In this document: one piece after another, positions 18,204 through 26,722 of the stretch | Layout of the letters: the number at the start of each line of letters is the position of its first letter | Position numbering within the stretch: the stretch's first letter is position 1 | Source: Belliella baltica DSM 15883 | Lineage (GTDB): Bacteria; Bacteroidota; Bacteroidia; Cytophagales; Cyclobacteriaceae | Direction of reading: 5' to 3' | DNA length: 64,000 nucleotides | Assembly: GCF_000265405.1 (NCBI RefSeq) | Contig: NC_018010.1 | Coordinates: forward strand, 2,811,501-2,875,500 | Notes under the pieces: generated by a model | What the model was told of the DNA's origin: nothing | Databases searched by the model: none | What the model saw: only the letters and a program-made list of their open reading frames with translations | Program-made: the position numbers and the translations under genes

Positions 18204-19622
18204 ATGGGACAATTTATTGTAAACTTTAGTAATTGGATTTGGGATACTCCTATGCTCGTATTATTAATGGGGGGTGGTTTGTTGTTATTTCTTTATTCAG
18301 GATTTTTACCTTTCAAACATTTAGGTCATGCCATCAGGTTGGTTAGAGGGAAGTTTGATGATGAAAAAATGCCAGGACAGATTAGTTCTACTCAAGCACT
18401 TTCTGCGGCAATAGCTGCAACAGTTGGTTTAGGAAATATCTCTGGAGTAGCGATTGCAATCAATATGGGAGGTCCAGGAGCGATATTTTGGATGTGGATG
18501 TCTGCTTTTGTTGGCATGGCGACCAAGTATTTTTCCTGTACACTAGCTATTATGTTTAGAGGAAAAGATACCAATGGAGAAGTTCAGGGTGGTCCCATGT
18601 ATGTAATTGAAGAGGGGATGGGGAAAAAATGGAAGCCTTTGTCTATTTTATTTTCTGTTGCGGGTGTTTTAGGACTTCTTTCAATTTTTCAAGCAAATCA
18701 ATTAACTGCAGTATTCAGATCAGTAATGATAAATGATAATACTCAGATTTTAGGATATATTTCTTCATTTACAGAGACTTTCAATTCTTTATTTGGTACT
18801 GTATTAGATTCAGGAGAAACAATAAAGTGGATTTTAGGGATTTCTATGATGTTGATTGTGGCCATTGTTATTTTGGGTGGTATCAAGAGAATTGCATTGG
18901 TTGCTTCCAAGCTTGTTCCATTTATGGTAGCGCTGTATTTTATTACGGTTATCATCATCATGATTCAGTATATCGGTGATGTACCTGAAATGCTGAAATT
19001 GATCGTAATGGATGCCTTTACAGGAGATTCTGTCATGGGTGGGGCTGTTGGAGCTGTAATTATAATTGGAGCGAGACGAGCAGCATTCTCAAATGAAGCT
19101 GGAATCGGAACTGCCCCGATGGTTCATGGAGCATCAAAGAACAATGAGCCTGTAAGAGAAGGATTGATTGCCATGTTAGGGCCCTTTATAGATACAATTA
19201 TAGTATGTACTTTAACTGCCTTGGTAATTTTATTAACTGGCGTTTGGGAAACTACGGAAAATGATGGTGTAAGATTAACTTTGTCAGCTTTTGAAATGGC
19301 ACTTCCAGGTTTGGGGAAATATCTATTGATGTTGGCCGTTTTGGTTTTTGCTCTCTCGACGATGTTTACTTATTCTTACTATGGTCATAAGTGCTTTATT
19401 TATCTTTTTGGCCCAAAAAAGGCGAATTATTATAATTATTTCTACTTACTTACTATAGTGGCTGGCGCTGTAGCTTCTTTGGAAGTAGTGGTAAGTTTCA
19501 TAGATGGAATGTATGCGGTTATGGCTATTCCTACTATGATTTCGACTATTTATCTCGCACCAAAGGTAAAGACTGCTACCATTGATTACTTCAAAAGAAT
19601 GAAAGCTGAAAATAAATATTGA
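18204..19622 (+). CDS. Alanine/glycine:cation symporter (AGCS family)
   Basis: 472 residues with about ten membrane helices. The family signature is plain: SSTQALSAAIAATVGLGNIS followed by GVAIAINMGGPGAIFWMW near residue 70-105, and FSNEAGIGTAPMVHGA near residue 300. These proteins couple sodium or proton entry to uptake of alanine or glycine across the inner membrane. The ATG at 18204 gives a short conventional leader. Glycerate kinase follows nine bases later, so the two are likely co-transcribed, though no shared pathway is obvious. Confidence 0.92.
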   Translation: MGQFIVNFSNWIWDTPMLVLLMGGGLLLFLYSGFLPFKHLGHAIRLVRGKFDDEKMPGQISSTQALSAAIAATVGLGNISGVAIAINMGGPGAIFWMWMSAFVGMATKYFSCTLAIMFRGKDTNGEVQGGPMYVIEEGMGKKWKPLSILFSVAGVLGLLSIFQANQLTAVFRSVMINDNTQILGYISSFTETFNSLFGTVLDSGETIKWILGISMMLIVAIVILGGIKRIALVASKLVPFMVALYFITVIIIMIQYIGDVPEMLKLIVMDAFTGDSVMGGAVGAVIIIGARRAAFSNEAGIGTAPMVHGASKNNEPVREGLIAMLGPFIDTIIVCTLTALVILLTGVWETTENDGVRLTLSAFEMALPGLGKYLLMLAVLVFALSTMFTYSYYGHKCFIYLFGPKKANYYNYFYLLTIVAGAVASLEVVVSFIDGMYAVMAIPTMISTIYLAPKVKTATIDYFKRMKAENKY

Positions 19623-19631
19623 TAAAATCGA

Positions 19632-20741
19632 ATGAAGATCTTGGTTGCTCCAAATGCCTTTAAAGGAAGCATTGATGCCGATGATGCAGCTTCAATAATC
19701 GGAAGCACTTTATTATCATGTAATCAGGAATTAGAACTTGATATTTGTCCCATTGCTGACGGAGGTGATGGGACTTGTTTTTTGTTAGGGAAAGCTTTGG
19801 GATTGAAACGAGTCGAAAAATATGCTTTGGATGCTCTTGGAAGACCTTGTTTAGGGTATTATTTTTTGAAGGAAGAAGAGCAAACCGCCTATTTGGATAT
19901 TTCTACTGTTTCAGGATTGAAAAATTTGAAATTTTATGAAATCAATCCTCAAATAGCAAATTCTTATGGAACAGGTGAATTGATTCAAGATGCAATTTCT
20001 CTTGGATTTAAACATGTTGTGCTGGGACTCGGAGGAAGTGCTAGTATTGATCTGGGAATTGGAATTTTAAGAGCTTTAGGCTATCTTTTTTTAGATGACA
20101 AAGGAAGAGAGTTGAGCATGTTCTCAGAGAATTTGCTTCAAAATATTTCTCACATTCAGATTCCAATCAAAAAAATAGATTTACGGTTCACAGTCCTTTG
20201 TGACGTGGACAACACTTTTTTTGGATCCAAGGGCGCTATACCTCTTTTTGGTTCCCAAAAAGGGCTCGATCAAGCATCACAATCAGATTTTATCAAGGAT
20301 TGTGCAAGATTTTTTGAATTATTGTTTAAAAAAACCAAAAAAGAAATAGCAGATCAAGCAGGGTTTGGAGCTGCGGGAGGAATAGCCTATGGCTTATCTC
20401 ATTTCTTTCCTGTTGATATCAAAATGGGCTCTAAATATTTTTTCGAGCAAGTGAATCTGGAAAATCGTATTCGCAAGGCTGATTTAATTATCACCGGCGA
20501 GGGTCGCTATGATCATCAATCAGCTAGAGGTAAGGGAACTTATGAATTACTTCAATTGGCTAAAAAACATCAAAAGAAAACCATCTTGATAACTTCTGGT
20601 AACGAAGGTCTTCAAGATGGTTTTGATCAAGTTGGAAGTTTGCCTGATTTAGATTTTGAAAATAAAAACTTCAAAGCAATCGCTGAAGAAAATCTCAGAC
20701 AAGTGTTAATTGACATTTATAAAAGTATCAAGGCTTCATAA
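19632..20741 (+). CDS. glxK: Glycerate kinase
   Basis: 369 residues of the GarK/GlxK type, which phosphorylates D-glycerate to a phosphoglycerate. Seen motifs are the N-terminal VAPNAFKGSIDADDAA, the glycine-rich LGLGGSASIDLGIG near residue 135-148, and ITGEGRYDHQSARGKG near residue 286-301. Length fits the family. It follows the AGCS symporter by nine bases, and its 3' end overlaps the convergent GNAT gene by 14 bases. Whether the product is 2- or 3-phosphoglycerate cannot be told from sequence. Confidence 0.92.
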   Translation: MKILVAPNAFKGSIDADDAASIIGSTLLSCNQELELDICPIADGGDGTCFLLGKALGLKRVEKYALDALGRPCLGYYFLKEEEQTAYLDISTVSGLKNLKFYEINPQIANSYGTGELIQDAISLGFKHVVLGLGGSASIDLGIGILRALGYLFLDDKGRELSMFSENLLQNISHIQIPIKKIDLRFTVLCDVDNTFFGSKGAIPLFGSQKGLDQASQSDFIKDCARFFELLFKKTKKEIADQAGFGAAGGIAYGLSHFFPVDIKMGSKYFFEQVNLENRIRKADLIITGEGRYDHQSARGKGTYELLQLAKKHQKKTILITSGNEGLQDGFDQVGSLPDLDFENKNFKAIAEENLRQVLIDIYKSIKAS

Positions 20742-21177
20742 AGAATCTCATTTTTTGTTTACCAACACTTCCTAGACCGACATAAAATTTGATAGCCAAA
20801 GCGTTGAATTCAGGAGTTTGCCATTGGATATTCACACAGTTATCTTCCTTAGCAACAGCTTGTATTCGTTTCATTATTGCTGTCCCAACGCCCTTTCCTC
20901 GAATCTTTTCATTGAGAAAAAGACAGTCCATATATAGAAATGATGCTGCATCCCATGTAGAATAATCAAAAGTATATGTGCTGAAACCCTCAATTTTTCC
21001 ATCTACTTCTACCACCCAACAATTCAATCTTTTGGGAAGATCAAAAATCCCTGAGCGAAGGGCTTCTACTTTTCCTGATGGATCAAATTCACCTTTTTCA
21101 TATTCGGCATGGGCTGCACATAGCAACACAAGATCTTTAAGGTCATTTTCTTCGCAATTTCTTATAGTGTAGTTCAT
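20728..21177 (-). CDS. GNAT family N-acetyltransferase
   Basis: 149 residues with the GNAT fold: N-terminal IRNCEENDLKDLVLLC, a central strand WVVEVDGKIEGFSTYTF, the acetyl-CoA loop EKIRGKGVGTAIMKRI (R-G-x-G-x-G/A pattern) and C-terminal FNALAIKFYVGLGS. It resembles diamine/amino-acid acetyltransferases of the small, single-domain kind. The acceptor is unknown. It sits alone on the minus strand and overlaps the glycerate kinase 3' end by 14 bases. Confidence 0.87.
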   Translation of the reverse strand: MNYTIRNCEENDLKDLVLLCAAHAEYEKGEFDPSGKVEALRSGIFDLPKRLNCWVVEVDGKIEGFSTYTFDYSTWDAASFLYMDCLFLNEKIRGKGVGTAIMKRIQAVAKEDNCVNIQWQTPEFNALAIKFYVGLGSVGKQKMRFFMKP

Positions 21178-21229
21178 GCGTGTAACGTTTTGGTAAACGA
21201 TAATACGATTTTAAGCTATTAATTAAAAA

Positions 21230-21262
21230 CAAAACCCGATATCGTTTCCAATATCGGGTTTG
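21230..21262 (-). terminator. Terminator downstream of the S41 protease gene
   Basis: AAACCCGATAT (21232-21242) pairs with ATATCGGGTTT (21251-21261). Read on the minus strand it is followed by TTTTGTTTTTAATT and lies 34 bases past the S41 stop. Confidence 0.85.
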
Positions 21263-21295
21263 AGTATTAAGAGAGAAAAAGCTTGAAGTTTTAGC

Positions 21296-22747
21296 TTAAT
21301 TTTCTAGATATTTTTTGAAATTTGAATTGTCTTCTAGCAAAATCCCATTTCTGATTTTTGCATCTAATGAAGAACCAACCATAATTCTCTGTTCTCTTTG
21401 TAATCTACCGGCAGATGTAGAAGAGCCTGTAATTCTTCTTATCGCAGCACTAAGTAGCGGATCTCTTGTATCTCCGAACTCTCTCCAAGGGAAAAATTCG
21501 AATTCTATCACTTCCTCGTTAGGAATAAATCCTGTTCCATAATCTGACTGATCTAAGCTGTTGAAACTTTTGGAGACAATTGGGAGAAGTCCATAGGAAT
21601 TGTTTGGATTGTCTTCATCTTCCAGCGCAACAGAACCGACATTTTTACCTGTAGTTTTTGCACCAATTACGACTACGTCTAAATATGGTTTTAGACCATT
21701 GATTATTAATTCACTAGCTGATGCTGTTCTTGAGCTCGTCAAAACATATATTTTCCCATCACCAAGTTGATTTCCAATGTTTTGGGATTTATCTCTAAAC
21801 TTTGTTTGAATATTTTGGAAATTTGAAAAGCCAGATAAGAAACTATTGTATTTAGTTTTGGAAAAAACTTTCTCAGGAGTATAATTCGGCACGATCAAAC
21901 TCGCTAAGTTTACAGCACTTGAAACATAGCCCCCTCCATTGTATCTAAAATCAATTATAAGTTGATTAATATTTTCAGCCTTAAACTTTGCGAAAATTTC
22001 GTCCATTTGAGCGTCATATCTGTTGTCTATCTGGTTGGTGGCAGAATTGACCACTCCTGGAGCAAAAAAGTGGTAAACGACATACCCTATTTTCTGGTTT
22101 TCAATGGTATAAACTGTATCTAAGAAATTAGGATTTTCTTCAATTTCAATGGAATTCAATGAAACTGTTTGAGGAGCTCCAAAAGCACCATCGTCATTGG
22201 CTCTTCTAAATGTAACTGAATGTTGGCTAGATCTTTGGCGTAAAACACTTTGATAATTTGCCAAGGTCATGGTAGTACCATTAATTTGACTAATTAGATC
22301 CCCTCTTTTCAGGTTTTCATTGGCAGCTGGACTAGCTTTTTTGACATATGTAATTAGAGCGACTACATTTTCATTTTCGTTACTTTCTCTCAGTAAAGTT
22401 ATTTCATAACCAGATTCAGTAGAAACTCCAGAGAGTCCGCTTATCAATTCTTGGTAATTGGGGTAGATAGCAGAGAATCTATCTGTGGGTTTAAACAAAA
22501 ATGACTCAAAGTAACTTGTTGGATCAGAAGTATTCACTATTGGGGTTTTCATGTCTTCCAACCAGAAATATACTTCATCCATCACATCTTTTATCCAATT
22601 ATTTATTCGGATGTTTGCAGTCTCTTCTGCAGTTGGCTTATCGTCAACAGCAGGTGTCATTTCTTCTTCTTCTTTGCAAGAAGAAAATACAGTAAGGAAT
22701 ATTAAGAGACTTAATAATAATCCTGATTTAATTCTTAATAGCTTCAT
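21296..22747 (-). CDS. S41 family (tail-specific-like) protease, lipoprotein
   Basis: 483 residues. A lipobox (VFSSC, Cys24) followed by KEEEE suggests a lipid-anchored protein exposed to the periplasm or surface. A PDZ-like segment (KKASPAANENLKRGDLISQI, about residues 140-160) precedes the S41 core: DFRYNGGGYVSSAVNLASLI and VLTSSRTASASELIINGLKP, where the Ser in SASE is the expected nucleophile. Such Bacteroidota proteases are carboxy-terminal-processing relatives of unknown target. A well-formed promoter precedes it and a terminator follows, so it is a single-gene unit. Confidence 0.88.
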   Translation of the reverse strand: MKLLRIKSGLLLSLLIFLTVFSSCKEEEEMTPAVDDKPTAEETANIRINNWIKDVMDEVYFWLEDMKTPIVNTSDPTSYFESFLFKPTDRFSAIYPNYQELISGLSGVSTESGYEITLLRESNENENVVALITYVKKASPAANENLKRGDLISQINGTTMTLANYQSVLRQRSSQHSVTFRRANDDGAFGAPQTVSLNSIEIEENPNFLDTVYTIENQKIGYVVYHFFAPGVVNSATNQIDNRYDAQMDEIFAKFKAENINQLIIDFRYNGGGYVSSAVNLASLIVPNYTPEKVFSKTKYNSFLSGFSNFQNIQTKFRDKSQNIGNQLGDGKIYVLTSSRTASASELIINGLKPYLDVVVIGAKTTGKNVGSVALEDEDNPNNSYGLLPIVSKSFNSLDQSDYGTGFIPNEEVIEFEFFPWREFGDTRDPLLSAAIRRITGSSTSAGRLQREQRIMVGSSLDAKIRNGILLEDNSNFKKYLEN

Positions 22748-22774
22748 AAAATCTTGTTCTTATAGAATATCAAC

Positions 22775-22805
22775 CAAATTTACTATTCTATTGTTTCAAC
22801 GCAAG
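22775..22805 (-). promoter_or_regulatory. Bacteroidota promoter with -33 and -7 boxes for the S41 gene
   Basis: On the minus strand CTTG (22802-22805) is followed after exactly 19 bases by TAAATTTG (22775-22782), matching the TTTG-N19-TAnnTTTG pattern of the primary sigma factor in this phylum. The -7 box lies 27 bases ahead of the S41 start. Confidence 0.65.
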
Positions 22806-22841
22806 TTTTTATATTAAAATTCTAACTTTTGAATAAAAAAA

Positions 22842-22862
22842 AACACCTCAATAAGAGGTGTT
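22842..22862 (-). terminator. Terminator overlapping the ftsE-like stop codon
   Basis: AACACCTC (22842-22849) pairs with GAGGTGTT (22855-22862). On the minus strand the hairpin contains the last codons and the stop of the ABC gene, which spans the loop, and runs straight into nine or more T residues. Confidence 0.85.
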
Positions 22863-23558
22863 GATTGAAATGTCAGACGTTTTGCTATCTAGGAGCAAAC
22901 CTTTTTCACATTTGAGGACTCTGTATGGATATTTTCTTAATAAATCATGGTTGTGAGTTGCCATTAATATTGCTGTTCCCTGTTGGTTGATTTCTTGAAA
23001 GAGTTTAAAAACGCCATCAGCTACATCCGGATCAAGATTACCCGTAGGTTCGTCAGCAAGTAATATTGCTGGGTCATTGATCAATGCTCTTGCTATCACT
23101 ACTCTTTGTTGCTCACCACCGGAAAGTTGATGTGGCATTTTTGTGGCTGCATCACCCAAATTAACTAGCATTAGGACTTCAGCCATTCTGTTTTTCATTT
23201 TTGTTTTGTCTTTCCAACCTGTAGCTTTCATGACAAAAAAAATATTTTCGGCTACAGTCCTGTCAGGGAACAACTGAAAATCCTGAAAAACAATCCCCAA
23301 CTTCCTTCTGAGAAAAGGGACTTCTTTATTTTTTATTTTATTGAGGTTGAATCCTACAATTTCTGCTTCACCCATACGCAAAGGAAGATCAGCATAAAGT
23401 GTTTTCAACAGCGAACTTTTTCCGCTACCCGTTCTTCCAATCAAAAAAACAAATTCTTTTTTCTCGATACTAAAGTTGACATCATGCAAAATAGCATCTA
23501 ATCCCTGAAAAATTCCAGCATCTTGTACTTTGATAATAGGGTCACTATTGAAATCCAT
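22848..23558 (-). CDS. ftsE: FtsE-like ABC transporter ATP-binding protein
   Basis: 236 residues, ATPase domain only. Walker A is LIGRTGSGKSSLLKTLYADL, Q-loop is VFQDFQLFPDRTVAENIFFV, the signature is LSGGEQQRVVIARALINDP, Walker B is ILLADEPTGNLDPDV and the H-loop is ILMATHNHDL. The text FQDFQLFPDRTV and ADEPTGNLDP is the FtsE type, the partner of FtsX in divisome-linked peptidoglycan hydrolase control. No ftsX is adjacent, which is common in Bacteroidota. The Met at 23558 is one base past the stop of the upstream small gene, so it is chosen over 23588. The LolD family is an alternative. Confidence 0.8.
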   Translation of the reverse strand: MDFNSDPIIKVQDAGIFQGLDAILHDVNFSIEKKEFVFLIGRTGSGKSSLLKTLYADLPLRMGEAEIVGFNLNKIKNKEVPFLRRKLGIVFQDFQLFPDRTVAENIFFVMKATGWKDKTKMKNRMAEVLMLVNLGDAATKMPHQLSGGEQQRVVIARALINDPAILLADEPTGNLDPDVADGVFKLFQEINQQGTAILMATHNHDLLRKYPYRVLKCEKGLLLDSKTSDISINTSY

Positions 23559-23559
23559 A

Positions 23560-23763
23560 TTACAATTCCAGTTTTTGAAGTTTCCCAAATGGTAGTTCTT
23601 TGATCAAGGCTTCTAGCGCTTCTTCTTTACCATCTAAGCCGAATTTCTCTACATTTTTCATTGGTCTATCGGCTCTAAAATAAGCTACTAAAACAAAGTT
23701 TTCATCTCTGATCTGAATGTAATCTGGAATTTTAGCTTTGCCTTTTACTTTGATGATGTACAT
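23560..23763 (-). CDS. Small conserved protein of unknown function
   Basis: About 67 residues from MYIIKVKG (an alternative start, MDFMYII, is nine bases earlier). It reads as a small alpha/beta protein: a basic strand (YIIKVKGKAKIP), then IQIRDENFVLVAYFRADRPM and a helix near the end (GKEEALEALIKELP). No signal peptide, membrane segment or known motif is visible. It lies between the transaldolase gene and the FtsE-like gene, with its stop one base before the FtsE start, so it is co-translated with that ATPase. I believe the protein is kept in related Cytophagales, from memory only. The longer frame from 23799 would run through an inverted repeat and is rejected. Confidence 0.65.
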   Translation of the reverse strand: MYIIKVKGKAKIPDYIQIRDENFVLVAYFRADRPMKNVEKFGLDGKEEALEALIKELPFGKLQKLEL

Positions 23764-23794
23764 GAAATCCATTTTTTTGATAATGATAAAATTA

Positions 23795-23870
23795 CCCACG
23801 GATTACTTCAATTTAAACGTGATTGTTTACAGAAAACAATCGATTTTTTAAAATAGAACGAATCCGTGGG
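23795..23870. repeat. Nested inverted repeat between transaldolase and the small gene
   Basis: Outer arms CCCACGGATT (23795-23804) and AATCCGTGGG (23861-23870) are a perfect 10-base inverted repeat. Inside it GATTGTTT (23821-23828) and AAACAATC (23834-23841) form a second hairpin. The whole 76-base block fills the gap between the fsa-like stop and the next start on the minus strand and could form a branched RNA or a processing or attenuating structure. Confidence 0.5.
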
Positions 23871-23878
23871 AGGATATA

Positions 23879-24538
23879 TTATTTTCCTGCAGCTTTGGCA
23901 TGGTCTGCAAGGAAAGTAGCAAGACCAGAGTCAGTTAATGGATGCTTCAACAATCCAGTAATTACTTTCAATGGACAAGTAACCACGTCAGCACCTAGTT
24001 CGGCACATTTAATCAAATGCATGGTGTGTCTCACAGAAGCGGCCAAAACTTCCGTAGCAAATCCATAAGTTTGATAGATATGAACGATTTGTTCGATCAA
24101 TTCTAAGCCATCATAGGAAATATCGTCTAATCTTCCAATAAATGGCGATAAATAGGATGCACCAGCTTTTGCAGCAAGAATTGCCTGACCTGCCGAGAAT
24201 ACCAAAGTACAGTTCGTTCTAATACCTTCAGAATGAAAATATTTGATTGCTTTTACTCCGTCTTTGATCATCGGGATTTTTACGACAATTTTATCATCGA
24301 TTTTCGCCAATTCTTTGCCTTCTTTGATCATTCCTTCAAAATCTGTTGAAATCACTTCAGCACTTACTTTATCATCTACGATATCGCAGATTGCTTTATA
24401 ATGTGCTCTCACATTCGCGTCTCCGCTTATTCCTTCTTTGGCCATTAAAGAGGGGTTGGTCGTAACTCCATCTAAGACTCCAAGATCATAAGCTTCTCTG
24501 ATTTCATCAAGGTTTGCAGTGTCAATAAAGAATTTCAT
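23879..24538 (-). CDS. fsa: Transaldolase / fructose-6-phosphate aldolase family protein
   Basis: 219 residues, a TIM-barrel class I aldolase of the small TalC/FSA subfamily. Seen are the N-terminal [27 protein letters not shown], and the Schiff-base lysine K87 in IVVKIPM (matching K85 of E. coli FSA). [20 protein letters not shown] and [10 protein letters not shown] follow in the normal order. It either transfers a dihydroxyacetone unit in the pentose phosphate pathway or acts as an aldolase; many Bacteroidota use this type as their transaldolase. A -7 box stands 35 bases upstream. Confidence 0.92.
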   Translation of the reverse strand: MKFFIDTANLDEIREAYDLGVLDGVTTNPSLMAKEGISGDANVRAHYKAICDIVDDKVSAEVISTDFEGMIKEGKELAKIDDKIVVKIPMIKDGVKAIKYFHSEGIRTNCTLVFSAGQAILAAKAGASYLSPFIGRLDDISYDGLELIEQIVHIYQTYGFATEVLAASVRHTMHLIKCAELGADVVTCPLKVITGLLKHPLTDSGLATFLADHAKAAGK

Positions 24539-24919
24539 TGTGTATAGGTTTTATAGATTGTTATTAATTGTTCAAAGTTAAAGGAATATCTAGGAAATGG
24601 AACTTCAATTATTTCCTTTATTTTAAAAAAGAACTAATTTTTAGACTTTTATTGTTTGGGCTAGACGTTAGACGCTAGTTTTCTGATTTGAGACTTAAGA
24701 CAAATGAAGAAAAGTTAATAGCTGAGAGAAATTTATTATAACGCTATAAATATGTTTGCTTACCTTAAAAATGAATCTTGGCCATCAATTGAAAAAACAT
24801 CTCATTTTGGTTGATGTGATGATATATTCTATAGTGCTTACTTTACTAATCTCAAGGAATAATATCGTCTATCAACCTTTAATTTAATAAATAATCAACT
24901 TATCTCCTTTAAAAAAAAC
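24539..24919. other. Intergenic region of 381 bases between two divergent genes
   Basis: Apart from the -7 box at 24573, it holds a short repetitive tract at 24661-24680 with two copies of TAGACG (within CTAGACGTTAGACGCTAG), and a run of poor coding potential. A 38-residue open frame starts at 24771 but has no supporting features. I see no tRNA, terminator or riboswitch here. Confidence 0.5.
24573..24580 (-). promoter_or_regulatory. -7 box for the transaldolase gene
   Basis: TAACTTTG on the minus strand matches TAnnTTTG and lies 34 bases ahead of the start. The upstream -33 region has no good TTG match at 19 bases. Confidence 0.4.
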
Positions 24920-26671
24920 ATGTCGAAATCAAAGCGCGGGGAAAACAAGGTCACTATGGCCCATGTTTTTAAAACCATCATTTGGCCAAGAAGAAAACAA
25001 CTTTTTCTTGGACTTTTCTTGATCATCATTAGTAGACTTTCGGGTTTGGTCTTGCCTGGAGCAAGTAAAATCCTGATTGATGATGTCATTCCTTCCAATA
25101 ATCTTGACACATTAAAATGGCTTGTATTGGGAGTAACCATCGCAATTACAATTCAAGCTGTCACATCTTACGCATTGACTCAAATATTAAGTGTAGAAGC
25201 ACAGCATTTGATTTCTAAATTACGAGCTCAAGTTCAGCGACATATTATCCAACTTCCAATTAGATTTTTTGATAATACAAAAACCGGAGAGCTAGTGTCT
25301 AGAATTATGACTGACGTAGAAGGTGTTCGAAATCTAGTGGGGACAGGATTTGCTCAGATGATTGGAGGAGTTTTGACTGCAATAATTTCATTAGTTCTTT
25401 TGATTTATATCAGCCCTTTGATGACGCTTTATGTATTGGTTCCTGTCTTAATATTTGGATTGATTTCCTTGAAGGCTTTCGGGAAAATCAGACCGATTTT
25501 TAGAGAGCGTGGAAAAATCAACGCTGAAGTTACAGGAAGACTCACCGAAACACTTGGAGGAATTCGAGTAATCAAAGGCTTCAATGCTGAAGAACAAGAA
25601 ATCAAAAGTTTTGAAGCAGGTGTAGAAAGATTATTTTTGAATGTCAAAGCAAGTTTGACTGCTACAAGTGTGGTTACTTCATCTGCGACTTTTTTACTTG
25701 GTCTTGCTTCTGCTGGGATCATGGGAATTGGAGGATATATGATTATGGATGGACAGATGACTTTTGGTGATTTCTTAGCTTTTACACTTTACCTAGGTTT
25801 TATGATTGCTCCGATTGTTCAAATGAGTAATATTGGAAGTCAGTTTACAGAGGCCTTTGCTGGTTTGGATAGAACTGAAGAAATCATGAATTCACCTCTA
25901 GAAAATACCACAGGAGATCGGACTATTGCCATTCCAAAAATGAAAGGGAATATCAGTTTTAAAGATGTCTCTTTTGCTTATGAAGAAGGTAAAGATGTCT
26001 TGCATCACATCTCTTTCGAGGCACCAGCAGGCTCTGTGACAGCTTTAGTTGGGACTTCAGGCTCTGGAAAAACAACCATAGCAGGTTTAGCAGCATCATT
26101 TTTGAATCCAGAGTCTGGAATTATCACCATTGATGATGTTGATCTACAAAAAATAACCCTGGATAGTTATAGATCGCAACTTGGAGTTGTTCTTCAAGAT
26201 GATTTTTTATTTGAGGGTACTATTAAAGAAAATATACTTTTCCCAAGACCAAATGCAAGTGAAGACCAGCTCAAACAGGCTATAAAGGCGGCACATGTGA
26301 ATGAATTCACGGATAGATTTGAAGACGGAATTGATACTTTGATTGGTGAACGAGGAGTAAAACTTTCAGGAGGACAAAGACAAAGAATTGCCATCGCAAG
26401 AGCAATTTTAGCAGATCCTAAGATTCTTGTTTTGGATGAGGCTACCTCAAATTTAGATACGGAAAGTGAGTCATTGATTCAAGCAAGTTTAAAAGAATTG
26501 ATGGAAGGAAGGACAACCTTTGTGATTGCACATAGACTCAGTACTATTAGACAAGCAGACCAGATTCTTGTTATCGAGCAAGGAAGAATTGCTGAACAAG
26601 GCAAGCACGATGAGTTAATTCAAAAGGAGGGGAGGTACTTCCAGCTTTACACTTATCAGGCTAGAATATAA
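24920..26671 (+). CDS. MsbA-like ABC exporter (fused TMD-NBD)
   Basis: 583 residues: six membrane helices (about residues 20-320) and a fully canonical ATPase domain. Walker A GTSGSGKTTIAGLAASFL, signature KLSGGQRQRIAIARAI, Walker B with catalytic Glu ILVLDEATSNLD, and H-loop VIAHRLSTIRQ are intact. The membrane domain (SRLSGLVLPGASKILIDDVI, DNTKTGELVSRIMTDVEGVR) is that of lipid/drug exporters such as MsbA or BmrA. It would act as a homodimer in the inner membrane; substrate unproven. A single-gene unit closed by a long terminator. It serves as a reference for the degenerate exporter at 11987. Confidence 0.9.
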   Translation: MSKSKRGENKVTMAHVFKTIIWPRRKQLFLGLFLIIISRLSGLVLPGASKILIDDVIPSNNLDTLKWLVLGVTIAITIQAVTSYALTQILSVEAQHLISKLRAQVQRHIIQLPIRFFDNTKTGELVSRIMTDVEGVRNLVGTGFAQMIGGVLTAIISLVLLIYISPLMTLYVLVPVLIFGLISLKAFGKIRPIFRERGKINAEVTGRLTETLGGIRVIKGFNAEEQEIKSFEAGVERLFLNVKASLTATSVVTSSATFLLGLASAGIMGIGGYMIMDGQMTFGDFLAFTLYLGFMIAPIVQMSNIGSQFTEAFAGLDRTEEIMNSPLENTTGDRTIAIPKMKGNISFKDVSFAYEEGKDVLHHISFEAPAGSVTALVGTSGSGKTTIAGLAASFLNPESGIITIDDVDLQKITLDSYRSQLGVVLQDDFLFEGTIKENILFPRPNASEDQLKQAIKAAHVNEFTDRFEDGIDTLIGERGVKLSGGQRQRIAIARAILADPKILVLDEATSNLDTESESLIQASLKELMEGRTTFVIAHRLSTIRQADQILVIEQGRIAEQGKHDELIQKEGRYFQLYTYQARI

Positions 26672-26707
26672 ATAAAATAGGGATGCTTTTGGCATCCCTA
26701 TTTTATT
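26671..26707 (+). terminator. Bidirectional terminator, 16-bp perfect stem
   Basis: Bases 26671-26686 (ending GGGATGC) pair perfectly with 26692-26707 (starting GCATCCC), with a five-base loop and AT-rich flanks. It ends the exporter gene and faces the convergent M23 gene. Confidence 0.9.
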
Positions 26708-26722
26708 CAATTTCAATTAAAA

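Noticed and set aside
24771..24887. 38-residue open frame in the gap before the MsbA-like gene
   Set aside because: No start signal, no recognisable motif and an ordinary random-like composition; no evidence of coding.
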